The notes: generated by a model not told the origin, from the letters alone. DNA of 64,000 nt from Epilithonimonas zeae (GCF_023278365.1 NZ_CP075338.1:3472001-3536000); one strand, 5' to 3'. Numbered from the stretch's first letter, positions 44,184 through 52,550 are shown. Program-made: numbers and translations.

Positions 44184-45218
44184 TTAGTTATTAATATTTT
44201 GAAGGGCTTGTATCAATTTTTTATTTTCTTCGGGTGAACCAACTGTAATTCTCAAACAGTTTTTGATAACTGAATTTCTATTTCTGACAATTACATTTTG
44301 ATTGACTAATTCCTGGTAAACTGAGTCTGCATTTTCAACTTTTATCAAGATAAAATTAGCGTCCGAAGGATAAATTTTATTAATCAATTCCAATTGTTCC
44401 AATTTTTGAATTAGCTGTTTTTTCTCGTTCAAAATCAGTATTATATTTTCTGAAACGAGTTGAATATTTTCATCAGTCAAAGTATTAATAATCGCATCCT
44501 GATTGAGCTGGCTGATGTTGTAAGGCGGCTTTACTTTGTTGTAAAATTTGATGATTTCTTTGGAAGTATAAGCGATACCGACTCTTATAGAAGCCATTCC
44601 CCAGGCTTTACTGAATGTCTGACTGACGATGAGATTCGGATAGTTTTTGATTTGACTTCTGAAGCTTTCTTCCGGGCTGAAATCAATGTAAGCTTCATCT
44701 ATAAAGACTATTCCGCTGAAGTTTTCAATAATGTATTTTATATTCTGAAAGGAATTACCTGTTGGATTATTAGGTGAACAGATGAAAATGATTTTAAGAT
44801 TTTTGTCATTCAAATATGGTTTTAAGGTTTCTAAATCTATTTGAAAATCATCATTTAAATCAAGATTGATTAGCTCTATATCATTGATATTGGCTGAAAC
44901 TTCGTACATCCCGTAAGTTGGCGAAAATGTCAAAACCTTATTTTTTTTAGGTTCGCAAAATATTCTGAAAGCCAAATCAATCACTTCATCGCTTCCGTTT
45001 CCCAGAAAAATATTGTCAGTTGGGATTTGATTCAGTTCGCTCAATTTTTCTTTAATTTTTCTTTGATATGGGTCAGGATAACGGTTCAGTTCTCCGAATG
45101 GATTTTCGTTCGCATCCAGAAAAATCCCGTTATTGCCTTCAAATTCATCTCTTGCAGAAGAGTACGATCTGAGGTCAAGAATATTTTTGCGTGCTAATTT
45201 TTGTATTTCAATTGTCAT
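44184..45218 (-). CDS. hisC: Histidinol-phosphate aminotransferase
   Basis: This 344-residue fold-type I PLP aminotransferase converts imidazole acetol phosphate to histidinol phosphate. The PLP Lys is K204 (SQTFSKAWGMA). FLDANENPFGELNRYPDPY and FLGNGSDEVIDL are HisC landmarks. It starts 114 bases after hisD, with repeats in the gap. Confidence 0.96.
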   Translation of the reverse strand: MTIEIQKLARKNILDLRSYSSARDEFEGNNGIFLDANENPFGELNRYPDPYQRKIKEKLSELNQIPTDNIFLGNGSDEVIDLAFRIFCEPKKNKVLTFSPTYGMYEVSANINDIELINLDLNDDFQIDLETLKPYLNDKNLKIIFICSPNNPTGNSFQNIKYIIENFSGIVFIDEAYIDFSPEESFRSQIKNYPNLIVSQTFSKAWGMASIRVGIAYTSKEIIKFYNKVKPPYNISQLNQDAIINTLTDENIQLVSENIILILNEKKQLIQKLEQLELINKIYPSDANFILIKVENADSVYQELVNQNVIVRNRNSVIKNCLRITVGSPEENKKLIQALQNINN

Positions 45219-45238
45219 TTTTTTAATTGTTTTTTGTC

Positions 45239-45303
45239 ATTGCTAAAATTGGGAACACTTCGGCAATCCTTCGAGAACCTCAGGATGATAAAGTGTGACA
45301 TCT
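45239..45303. repeat. R3-like sequence between hisC and hisD
   Basis: It contains CATTGCTAAAATTGGGAACA, then CTTCGGCAATCCTTCGAGAA and CCTCAGGATGATAAAGTGTG. The last parts resemble R3. It fills the hisD-hisC gap and has no gene. Confidence 0.5.
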
Positions 45304-45330
45304 CTGATACTAACTGTTTTAATTATCCAT

Positions 45331-45354
45331 TGTCAGGCTGAGCCTGTCGAAGCC
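45331..45354 (-). repeat. Dispersed repeat R3 forming the hisD 3' end
   Basis: TGTCAGGCTGAGCCTGTCGA overlaps the last codons of hisD and supplies its terminal ASTGSA and the stop codon. Confidence 0.75.
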
Positions 45355-46640
45355 TTTTCTAAAGATTTTAATCGGATTGAAACTGCGTTTTTGTGAGCGG
45401 TTAATTCTTCTGCTTCTGCCATTACTTCAATGGTTTTTCCAAGATTTCTGATTCCTTTTTTTGTGATATTTTGAAAAGTAATTTTCTTCACAAAACTGTC
45501 CAGGGAAACACCGTTGTAGTTTTTGGCAAAACCATTGGTTGGTAGTGTATGATTGGTTCCTGAAGCATAATCGCCTGCACTTTCCGGACTGTAATTTCCC
45601 AGAAAAACTGAGCCTGCATTAGTGATTTTATTGGTGAAATTTTCAGCATTTTCTATTGCTAAAATCAAGTGTTCCGGAGCATAATAATTCGAAAATTCAA
45701 TCGCTTCATCGATAGAATTAAACAAAATTGATTTGCTGTTTTGTAATGCAATTTCAGCAATATCTTTTCTGGGTAATCCTGAAAGTTGTTGTTGGATTTC
45801 AATATGAATTTCATCAATTATTTTTTCAGAATTACTTAAAAGAATCACTTGAGAATCGGTTCCGTGTTCGGCTTGTGAAAGCAAATCAGAAGCGACAAAC
45901 TCAGCAATAGAAGTTTCATCGGCGATGACCAGAACCTCGCTTGGACCAGCCGGAATATCGATAGCAACATTATAATTGAGCGCCAATTGTTTCGCAGCTG
46001 TCACATATTGATTGCCAGGTCCGAAAATTTTATCCACTTTCGGGATTGTTTCTGTTCCAAACGTTAAACCTGCAATCGCTTGACTTCCTCCTACTTTGAA
46101 AATATTTTTAATTCCGATTAAGTTTGCTGTAAACAAAATCGCCGGATTGATTTTTCCATTTTTATCGGGTGGTGAACAAAGTGCAACGTTTTGACAACCT
46201 GCAATGTTAGCAGGGATTCCCAACATCAAAACTGTTGAAAACAACGGCGCAGTTCCTCCGGGAATATAAATTCCAATATTTTCTATCGCACGACTTTCTC
46301 GCCAGCAAAAAACGCCTTCGGTTGTTTCTATAATTTTTTTCTCCTCTTGTTGGGAATTGTGAAATTTTCTGATATTCTCAGAAGCCAATTTTATCGCTGA
46401 TTTTAACTCATCGGAAACGAATTGTTCTGCATCATTAATTTCTGATTCAGAGACTTTTACATCCTGAATAGAAACTTTGTCAAACTGTTCTGTGAAGTAT
46501 TTTAACGCTTTATCTCCTTTTTTTTCGACTTCCGAAAAAACTTGTTTAATCTGAGATTCGAGACTTTCCTGTTTTTGCAAAGGTCTTTCACAAAGCGATT
46601 TCCAGTCTTCTTTTTTTGGATATTTATACTGCTTCATCAT
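45333..46640 (-). CDS. hisD: Histidinol dehydrogenase
   Basis: This 435-residue zinc/NAD enzyme oxidises L-histidinol to histidine in two steps. Motifs include IYIPGGTAPLFSTVLM, IPAGPSEVLVIADE, LSQAEHGTDSQVILLS and SAGDYASGTNHTLPT. The extreme C-terminus (ASTGSA) is encoded by dispersed repeat R3 and is not a normal family ending. The start overlaps hisG (TGATG), a coupling that fits the leader-controlled operon. Confidence 0.97.
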   Translation of the reverse strand: MMKQYKYPKKEDWKSLCERPLQKQESLESQIKQVFSEVEKKGDKALKYFTEQFDKVSIQDVKVSESEINDAEQFVSDELKSAIKLASENIRKFHNSQQEEKKIIETTEGVFCWRESRAIENIGIYIPGGTAPLFSTVLMLGIPANIAGCQNVALCSPPDKNGKINPAILFTANLIGIKNIFKVGGSQAIAGLTFGTETIPKVDKIFGPGNQYVTAAKQLALNYNVAIDIPAGPSEVLVIADETSIAEFVASDLLSQAEHGTDSQVILLSNSEKIIDEIHIEIQQQLSGLPRKDIAEIALQNSKSILFNSIDEAIEFSNYYAPEHLILAIENAENFTNKITNAGSVFLGNYSPESAGDYASGTNHTLPTNGFAKNYNGVSLDSFVKKITFQNITKKGIRNLGKTIEVMAEAEELTAHKNAVSIRLKSLEKASTGSA

Positions 46641-47494
46641 AAAATCATTTTTTCAATTTCTAAAACTAAAATTCCTTGTGCACCTTCCTTTTTCAGGTTC
46701 TCAATCACTTCCCAAAATTGATCTTCTTTGATGACTGAATGAATAGATGACCAACCACTTTCGGCTAAAGGAAGAATAGTTGGCGATTTCATTCCGGGTA
46801 AGAGATTGATAATTTTTTCAAGATTCTGATTAGGTGCATTTAAAAGAATATACTTGCTTTCCGAAGCTTCTTTTACGGCATTGATTCTGAATAAAAGTTT
46901 GTTTAAAATCTCCAGATTTTCATTAGATAGATTCTCATTGGAAATCAATATAGCTTCACTTTCCAGAACAGTTTCAACTTCTTTCAAACCATTAGTCAGT
47001 AGAGTAGAACCGGTACTGATAATGTCAAAAATTCCGTCGGAAAGTCCGATTCCAGGTGCGATTTCTACACTTCCACCAATCTTTTCGATTTGTGCATTGA
47101 TGTTATTTTCTTGGAAATAGTTTGAAAGAATCTCTGGATAAGAAGTTGCCACTTTTTTATTTTCGAAATATGGGATTCCGTTATAATTTTCTTCTTTAGG
47201 AATTGCCAGAGACAATCTGCATTGGGCAAATCCAAGCTTTTGAACAATTTCAATATTTTTCTTTTGTTCCAAAACTTCATTCAGACCGATAATTCCGATA
47301 TCAGCAACGCCTTGCTCTACATATTGCGGAATATCATCATCACGAAGAAATAAGATTTCTAATGGAAAATTAGTGGAAACAGCCTTTAGTTTTCTGGTTC
47401 CGTTGGAGATTTTGATGCCACATTCTTCCAGCAGTTTCAGAGACTTTTCGCTCAGTCTTCCATTTTTTTGTATGGCTAATTTTAGTTTACTCAT
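46637..47494 (-). CDS. hisG: ATP phosphoribosyltransferase, long form
   Basis: This 285-residue enzyme is the first, feedback-regulated step of histidine synthesis. It is the long HisG form with catalytic domains (1-200, including KLAIQKNGRLSEKS and VADIGIIGLNEV) and a C-terminal ACT-like regulatory domain (about 205-285) that binds histidine. The phosphate-binding loop is DIISTGSTLLTNG. The ATG at 47494 is used because the preceding stretch is the attenuator; upstream non-ATG starts would run into it. Confidence 0.97.
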   Translation of the reverse strand: MSKLKLAIQKNGRLSEKSLKLLEECGIKISNGTRKLKAVSTNFPLEILFLRDDDIPQYVEQGVADIGIIGLNEVLEQKKNIEIVQKLGFAQCRLSLAIPKEENYNGIPYFENKKVATSYPEILSNYFQENNINAQIEKIGGSVEIAPGIGLSDGIFDIISTGSTLLTNGLKEVETVLESEAILISNENLSNENLEILNKLLFRINAVKEASESKYILLNAPNQNLEKIINLLPGMKSPTILPLAESGWSSIHSVIKEDQFWEVIENLKKEGAQGILVLEIEKMIL

Positions 47495-47540
47495 TTTTGA
47501 TTTTATAGATAAGGTCTGAGTAAACGACAAGGAAAATTGG

Positions 47541-47573
47541 AAAACAAAAAACCGCCTGATTACTCAGACGGTT
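47541..47573 (-). terminator. Attenuator terminator of the his operon
   Basis: On the minus strand AACCGTCTGA-GTAA-TCAGGCGGTT (10 bp, one G-U) runs into a T-rich tail (TTTTTTGTTTT). It lies between the leader peptide and hisG. The 5' arm CCGTCTGA can pair instead with TCAGGCGG inside the leader coding sequence (47610-47617), forming an antiterminator. Confidence 0.9.
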
Positions 47574-47601
47574 AATATTATTTTGAAGTTATGACATACC
47601 A

Positions 47602-47658
47602 TTACCTTCCCGCCTGAACGTGAGAATGGTGATGATGATGCATAAGTTGTATAGACAT
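47602..47658 (-). CDS. his operon leader peptide
   Basis: An 18-residue frame, MSIQLMHHHHHSHVQAGR, has six His codons of eighteen (five in a row, then one after Ser), from ATG at 47656-47658 to TAA at 47602-47604. It precedes the attenuator and hisG. Histidine starvation should stall the ribosome on these codons and favour read-through; histidine plenty lets the ribosome reach the stop and cover the antiterminator segment. This is the classical leader-attenuation logic. The peptide is too short for automated gene finding. Confidence 0.93.
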   Translation of the reverse strand: MSIQLMHHHHHSHVQAGR

Positions 47659-47678
47659 TTCTTGCTTTTTTGTTGGGA

Positions 47679-47686
47679 CAAATGTA
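47679..47686 (-). promoter_or_regulatory. -7 element of the his operon promoter
   Basis: TACATTTG on the minus strand fits TAnnTTTG. It ends 20 bases before the leader ATG, giving a short 5' leader as expected for an attenuation-controlled mRNA. The -33 part is not clear. Confidence 0.55.
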
Positions 47687-47725
47687 GAACTAATTTTTAA
47701 ATAATTATAAAATTATGTAAAAAAA

Positions 47726-48532
47726 TTAATTAAAACTATTTTTCCATTGGGTAATCATTTCTGAAAATCTCGTGTTCTCAAAAGTTTTATTTCTGATTTT
47801 TGAAACTGTGTGAATGCCTTTTTCATCGGAGATTCTCAGGATTTCTTCAGCTTTTTGAGATTCGAAGGCGATGATTTCTGCTTCTTCAATTTCTGCCAGT
47901 TTATTTTTGTGAACAAAAGTGACAAAGTTTTCCATTAATGGTGAAATATAAGCACCTTCCGTTTGTTTCGGAATTTTAATCACATTATTCTGGAGAAACA
48001 AAAGATTTCCGAAGATACTTCTGGCAATTTTCTTGTTCGGATTCAGAAGAATAACGTCATCCAAATCATTTTCTTTGGCATAAATTTCAGCATAGATATT
48101 CTCGGCAGAATGAACACGGATGTTACTCAAAAGATTCGCATTAACATTGATTTCCTTAATGAGATCCAGTTCAATATTACCTTGTATATAAAGAATGTCT
48201 CCCGATTCTTCCACTTCAAAATAGAAAGCGGTTTCAGATTTCGGAAGCGGTTTGTCTTCCTGCTTTCTGTAAGCCATCAGTTGGATAATTCCATTCTCAA
48301 TACCCTTACTCAAAACTTCTCTCTGAAACAGTTCCTGAAAAAATTCTAAGGTGTATGTCAGCGGAATATTCAGTCTCATTTTCCGCATCGATGCCATCAG
48401 AAAAAAATAAGATTCCTCGGCCATTATGAGATTTCCGTTTCTTACAAAGAACGATACCCAAACCGAATCACCATAAAGAAAAGAACGGTTGATAACTTGA
48501 AGATTTTCTTCAGTATAAACTAATTTTTGCAT
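47726..48532 (-). CDS. Class IV aminotransferase-fold protein, probably lacking the PLP lysine
   Basis: This 268-residue protein starts at the ATG at 48532 (MQKLVYTEENLQVINRSFLYGDSVWVS). The LYGDSVW segment and overall layout match the BCAT/ADC-lyase fold (class IV). In the part aligning with the family iKtlNyL segment it reads NIRVHSAENIYAE, with no lysine, and in place of the conserved TEGSxSN it has ARSIFGN. It is therefore a likely non-catalytic member. It is the first minus-strand gene after the START-like gene (48-base gap) and probably shares its transcript. Confidence 0.78.
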   Translation of the reverse strand: MQKLVYTEENLQVINRSFLYGDSVWVSFFVRNGNLIMAEESYFFLMASMRKMRLNIPLTYTLEFFQELFQREVLSKGIENGIIQLMAYRKQEDKPLPKSETAFYFEVEESGDILYIQGNIELDLIKEINVNANLLSNIRVHSAENIYAEIYAKENDLDDVILLNPNKKIARSIFGNLLFLQNNVIKIPKQTEGAYISPLMENFVTFVHKNKLAEIEEAEIIAFESQKAEEILRISDEKGIHTVSKIRNKTFENTRFSEMITQWKNSFN

Positions 48533-48580
48533 TGTAGTATAAAAAAATAATGAACGATAAAATCGTTCATCCATTTATTT

Positions 48581-48967
48581 TTAAGCGGCGCCTAATTTTA
48601 TCTGTAAGTTCTCTATCAGGTTTTCCCAATAGAGTTTGTTTTCTTCCTCATCGCCAGGCTCACAAAAGTCGGTGATGTTAAGCGAAAGGTCATCCGTTAT
48701 TTCATCAATGACGATAGAAAGCTCGAAGAAATATTTCGTCCCTTCATCCTCTTCCCAACGGAAACGCACAAAACTTTCCGGCTTGTAACGGATCAGCGTC
48801 GCCTTCTCAGCAGGGCCACCGCCCCAGCTGAAATAGAAATCGTCTCCACGTTCTACAACGTCGTCTGCAAACCATTCTGATAATCCTTCTGCACTTGCCA
48901 GATACTCATACAAAATCTCCGAGAGACAATGCATATTGTATTCATACTGCACTTTCGTTTTCGCCAT
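48581..48967 (-). CDS. START-like (SRPBCC-type) protein
   Basis: This 128-residue cytoplasmic protein has a helix-grip fold: EYNMHCLSEILYEYLASAEGLSEWFADDV, then FYFSWGGGPAEKATLIRY and FVRFRWEEDEGTKYFFEL, with a C-terminal helix YWENLIENLQIKLG. It matches the START-like superfamily (AHSA1-like) that binds small hydrophobic ligands. No catalytic role is visible. It is probably co-transcribed with the aminotransferase-fold gene downstream. Confidence 0.82.
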   Translation of the reverse strand: MAKTKVQYEYNMHCLSEILYEYLASAEGLSEWFADDVVERGDDFYFSWGGGPAEKATLIRYKPESFVRFRWEEDEGTKYFFELSIVIDEITDDLSLNITDFCEPGDEEENKLYWENLIENLQIKLGAA

Positions 48968-49138
48968 ATACTAATTCTAATTGTGGCGCAATATATAAAT
49001 TAATTTCTTATTTCCAAATCAAAATGTCTATGGAAATTCAAATTTTTTATAGAAAATAAATATGATTTTTATTAGCTGATTTTGTACCGTTGATGAACAC
49101 TAATTTTTAAAATTATTTGACATCATCCAACCTAAAGA

Positions 49139-49246
49139 TTTGGGCAGCTTAATCCGCCTTCCGCTCCCAATCTTTTTTGCAGATCATTTCAGATTAAATA
49201 GAACTTGATGGTTGGCAAAAAAGGATTTCCGCTCAAGTCGGGCTGC
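49139..49246 (+). repeat. Dispersed repeat R1, copy C (36-base insertion)
   Basis: It has the same blocks as copy B (TTTGGGCAGCTTAATCCGCC to CTCAAGTCGGGCTGC), but a 36-base segment (49181-49216) is inserted at the TTTTTTGC|AAAAAA centre. Confidence 0.78.
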
Positions 49247-49283
49247 AGATTCGTCATAAAAACAAAGGCTTCCCTCAAAACGA

Positions 49284-49343
49284 AATTTGTCATTCCGTAG
49301 GAATCTCGACAGCGACGTTTAGATTCCTACGGAATGACAAATT
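49284..49343. repeat. 23-bp perfect hairpin (GTCATTCCGTAGGAATCT family)
   Basis: AATTTGTCATTCCGTAGG and the rest of the arm pair perfectly over 23 bp with the right arm, around a 14-base loop (49307-49320). It lies in the 393-base gap between START-like and class III aminotransferase genes, after the stop of the latter. There is no clear T run on either strand, so the role is unknown. Confidence 0.75.
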
Positions 49344-49360
49344 GGATGTTAATTTAAAAT

Positions 49361-50539
49361 CTATTCCACTTCATTCAAAGCTTCCAGAATAATCGCGCAA
49401 CCTTTTCGGATTTCGTCTTCGGAGATTGTGAGTGGAGGAGAGATTCTCAGATATTCGTTTCTGTACAGTTGCCAGAAAACAATCAATCCTTTTTCCATAC
49501 ATTTTGAAGCCACTTTCAAAGTATATTCCGGAGAACCGAGATTCACAGCTAACATCAGTCCTTTCCCGTTGACGTTTTTGATTTTCGGATGAACCAATAA
49601 TTCCCGGAAGAGTTTTTCCTTCTTATCTGTCTCATTCATCAGTCCGCTTTCCAAAACTTCTTTCAGAGTAGCGTGAGAAGCCGCAGCAATCAAAGGATTT
49701 CCTCCAAAAGTGGTAATATGTCCCAACTTCGGCGAATGTGAAAGGCTTGACATAATTTCTTTCGAACTCATAAAAGCACCAACCGGAACGCCGCCGCCCA
49801 TTCCTTTTCCCATTACAAGAATATCAGGGACAATCCCAAAATGTTCAAAAGCAAATAATTTTCCGGTTCTTCCAAACCCCGGCTGAATCTCGTCCAAAAT
49901 CAGTAGCGCACCAACTTCTTCACAACGTTTTTTAAGCTGAATGAAATAATTATCTTTTGGCATAATAAAACCCGCCGCACCCTGAATAGTTTCTACGATG
50001 ACACAAGCCGTTTTCTCTGTGATTTTATCAAAATCATTTTCATTATTAAACTCGATGAAATTGACCATTGGCAGCAACGGACGGAATTCTCTTTTGTGAA
50101 CTTCGTTTCCTGCAACAGAAAGCGCGCCGTGGGTATTTCCGTGATAAGCATCTTTGAAGGCGATTATTTCTTCTCTTCCAGTATAGCGTTTAGCTAATTT
50201 CAAACTGCCATCAATCGCCTCCGCTCCAGAATTAACAAGATAAGTGACTTCCAAAGGTTCTGGTGTTGCTTCTGCCAAAAGTCTGCAAAGTTCCACTGGT
50301 TTTTCTTGCGCATATTCGCCGTAAACCATTACGTGCAAGTATTTGTCCGCTTGTTCTTTGATGGCGTTAACCACTTTTGGATGAGAATGTCCAAGCGTAT
50401 TGGCAGAAACACCAGCTACAAAATCCAGATAAGCTTTTCCGTCTTTTCCGTAGATGTAACTTCCTTCCGCTTTTTCAACTTCGAAGCCTGCTGCATAAGG
50501 TGTTGTTTGAGCTTGGTATTTAAAGAAATCTTGTTTCAT
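49361..50539 (-). CDS. Class III aminotransferase (acetylornithine/ornithine type)
   Basis: This 392-residue fold-type I PLP enzyme has the PLP Lys at K245 (LVMGKGMGGG), the PLP-pyridine Asp D216 (LILDEIQPGFGRTG), and NSGAEAIDGSLKLA, FKDAYHGNTHGALS. The family includes acetylornithine, ornithine and 4-aminobutyrate aminotransferases, and the substrate cannot be chosen from this sequence alone. It is isolated by repeats on both sides. Confidence 0.9.
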   Translation of the reverse strand: MKQDFFKYQAQTTPYAAGFEVEKAEGSYIYGKDGKAYLDFVAGVSANTLGHSHPKVVNAIKEQADKYLHVMVYGEYAQEKPVELCRLLAEATPEPLEVTYLVNSGAEAIDGSLKLAKRYTGREEIIAFKDAYHGNTHGALSVAGNEVHKREFRPLLPMVNFIEFNNENDFDKITEKTACVIVETIQGAAGFIMPKDNYFIQLKKRCEEVGALLILDEIQPGFGRTGKLFAFEHFGIVPDILVMGKGMGGGVPVGAFMSSKEIMSSLSHSPKLGHITTFGGNPLIAAASHATLKEVLESGLMNETDKKEKLFRELLVHPKIKNVNGKGLMLAVNLGSPEYTLKVASKCMEKGLIVFWQLYRNEYLRISPPLTISEDEIRKGCAIILEALNEVE

Positions 50540-50684
50540 TTTTCAATGTAGATGTTAGAAATTAGATTTTAAAAGTTTCTATATCATTTAGTTTTTTGAA
50601 TTTTTTGAGAACTTTTAAACTTTTGCAAAGGTCGTGAATTTTGAGTTTCGATTCTATGAAATGACAAAATTTTCGACTTGGCGA

Positions 50685-50772
50685 AGCGCGCCCCGACTTG
50701 AACGGAGCTCTTTTTCTTTTTTTTGCCAAAAAAGGAAAAAGCGGGAGTGGAAGGCGGATAAAGGCGCCCAAA
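50685..50772 (-). repeat. Dispersed repeat R1, inverted divergent copy D
   Basis: On the plus strand it reads CCCCGACTTGAACGG, TTTTTTTTGCCAAAAAAGG, GGAGTGGAAGGCGGATAAAG and GCGCCCAAAT. This is the reverse complement of the R1 plan with several changes. It lies between the OstA-like gene and the class III aminotransferase. Confidence 0.7.
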
Positions 50773-50801
50773 TTTCGACTCCGCTCAATGTGACCGATAT
50801 T

Positions 50802-52550
50802 TTATTTTTTTACCCGAACTGGTGTCTTAGGTTTATTCTTTTCTTCCTGTTTTTTCCGTTCGGCTTCAGCTAGGTTGAAGAGAGTGTTGTCGGACTCGTA
50901 GACTATTTCGGGATAATTAGGTGTGTCGAGAAAAATATCGCTGGGTTTCTGTAAGCGGTCTTTGGTGTTCCAATTGAAATCTTTGAAAAAACGTTCCTCT
51001 TTTGAGATTTGACTCATCGGATAAGTGTCGTTATTCGCACCAATATTGCAGGAAACAATCTCCAGTCGGCGCTCCAAAAACTCTGCTGTAATCTCGCCAC
51101 AAGTGGACAACATTACGCCAATTCTTTTCATTTGTTTTGTTTTTTTATCCTCGTCATCCGCATAAGTAATAGCTTGCGCATTGCCTACCGCTTTTGCACT
51201 ATCTATGGCATTGTTGTTGAGATAGACAATCATATTCTTGCTTTTGATCTGATTGAACTCATCTTTCAAATTCAAAGAATCTGCTTTACTGATAGCGAAG
51301 GCATTGCCTAAAACTCTGATGGAATCTGTGATTTCTTTTTCGGGATTACTGTAAACACGGATTTCGTCTCCGGTAACTTGTTTTACACCCATCCAAAGAA
51401 TTGGTTTTCTCATCAGGTGCATTTCGCCGTCAGTTTCATTAAAGCTTAATGAATCTCCGCGACCTTGCATATTGGTTTTGAAAATTCTTACTTTTCTGTA
51501 AGCTCGCAAATAGCTTTTTTTCTTCAGTGCGTTGGCCGAATCTGGTCTTTGAAATGTAATGAATTTCTCTGCAGAAAAATAGGCAGAATCTTTACTTAGA
51601 ATCTTTACAGCATAAGGTTTGTCCGTAACCATTGCAGAGTCTTTCTTTTCATAGATCTCTCCATAGCCACCTTTGATAAAACGTTTTTGCTGAGGGTCGT
51701 CCAACGTTACATTGCCTGTTCCTTTGCCGAAGCCTGTATTTCTGTTGAAGTATAATTTGTCTCCAGTCAGGATTTTCCCATTATTATGGATTCTTGAATT
51801 TTTGTTGAGGAAAGATTCGCCTGTTTTGGAATTATGGGTTCCAAGTTCTGTATAGACATAGTTGGCGTAATTTTCCTTACTTCTAATGGTTGTTGGCCCT
51901 GTAAAATCTGAAACGCCTGTATTTTGATTGGTTTTGATATTATCGCTTATGATAGTGTATTTATCAGTTTCGATATTAGAACGACCAATGAAATCTATCA
52001 TTTTTGAATTGAGATAATAGGTAGCAGATTTGGTGTACATCACACTTCCATCATTACTATAAATTGTTCCGCCTGTGTTGAAATAAGCCGTGTTCGGGAT
52101 TTTATCGTAATAAAGCGTTTCTGTTTTGATGGTTTGTTTTGGGTCGGTAAGAACTACATTTTTGCGTGCAATTCCACGTTGGGTGTTACCATCGTATTCC
52201 ATTTCTTCTGCCGTGATTCTGTTTCCGTCGGCAGTTGTTAATACAGCATTTCCAATGGCTTTCAAAAAATTTTCTTTCTCATACCAAACAACTTCATTTG
52301 CTGTAAGAACAGAACCTTGATGTTCGAATTGAACATTTCCAGAGAAAACCATATTTCCTTCATATTTATCAGGTTTTTTACCTGCAGTATCTGAATGGAC
52401 GTGTTTTACTTTTTTAGAAGGCTGTGTTTGCGGATTTTGATTTTTGAAAAAAGGGTCTTTAACCACACCCGTATTTTGGGTTGGCGGAGTGACCTGCGAA
52501 AATATTCTAACAAAAATTAGAAGTAGAACAACAAAAAAGGATTTCTTCAT
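50802..52550 (-). CDS. OstA/LptA-like organic solvent tolerance protein
   Basis: This 582-residue exported protein has a signal peptide (1-19, LLIFVRIFSQ) and beta-jellyroll OstA repeats, as in NRITAEEMEYDGNTQRG, DNIKTNQNTGVSDFTG and TGDKLYFNRNTGFGKG. OstA/LptA proteins bridge lipopolysaccharide from the inner to the outer membrane. This long Bacteroidota form has extra repeats and no C-terminal LptD barrel. It overlaps the Fur-family gene by one base (TAATG) and lies downstream in the same transcript. Confidence 0.83.
   Translation of the reverse strand: MKKSFFVVLLLIFVRIFSQVTPPTQNTGVVKDPFFKNQNPQTQPSKKVKHVHSDTAGKKPDKYEGNMVFSGNVQFEHQGSVLTANEVVWYEKENFLKAIGNAVLTTADGNRITAEEMEYDGNTQRGIARKNVVLTDPKQTIKTETLYYDKIPNTAYFNTGGTIYSNDGSVMYTKSATYYLNSKMIDFIGRSNIETDKYTIISDNIKTNQNTGVSDFTGPTTIRSKENYANYVYTELGTHNSKTGESFLNKNSRIHNNGKILTGDKLYFNRNTGFGKGTGNVTLDDPQQKRFIKGGYGEIYEKKDSAMVTDKPYAVKILSKDSAYFSAEKFITFQRPDSANALKKKSYLRAYRKVRIFKTNMQGRGDSLSFNETDGEMHLMRKPILWMGVKQVTGDEIRVYSNPEKEITDSIRVLGNAFAISKADSLNLKDEFNQIKSKNMIVYLNNNAIDSAKAVGNAQAITYADDEDKKTKQMKRIGVMLSTCGEITAEFLERRLEIVSCNIGANNDTYPMSQISKEERFFKDFNWNTKDRLQKPSDIFLDTPNYPEIVYESDNTLFNLAEAERKKQEEKNKPKTPVRVKK

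Noticed and set aside
47495-47530. Upstream extension of hisG (MSFTQTLSIKSK)
   Set aside because: It uses a non-ATG start next to the attenuator tail; the ATG at 47494 gives the normal HisG start.
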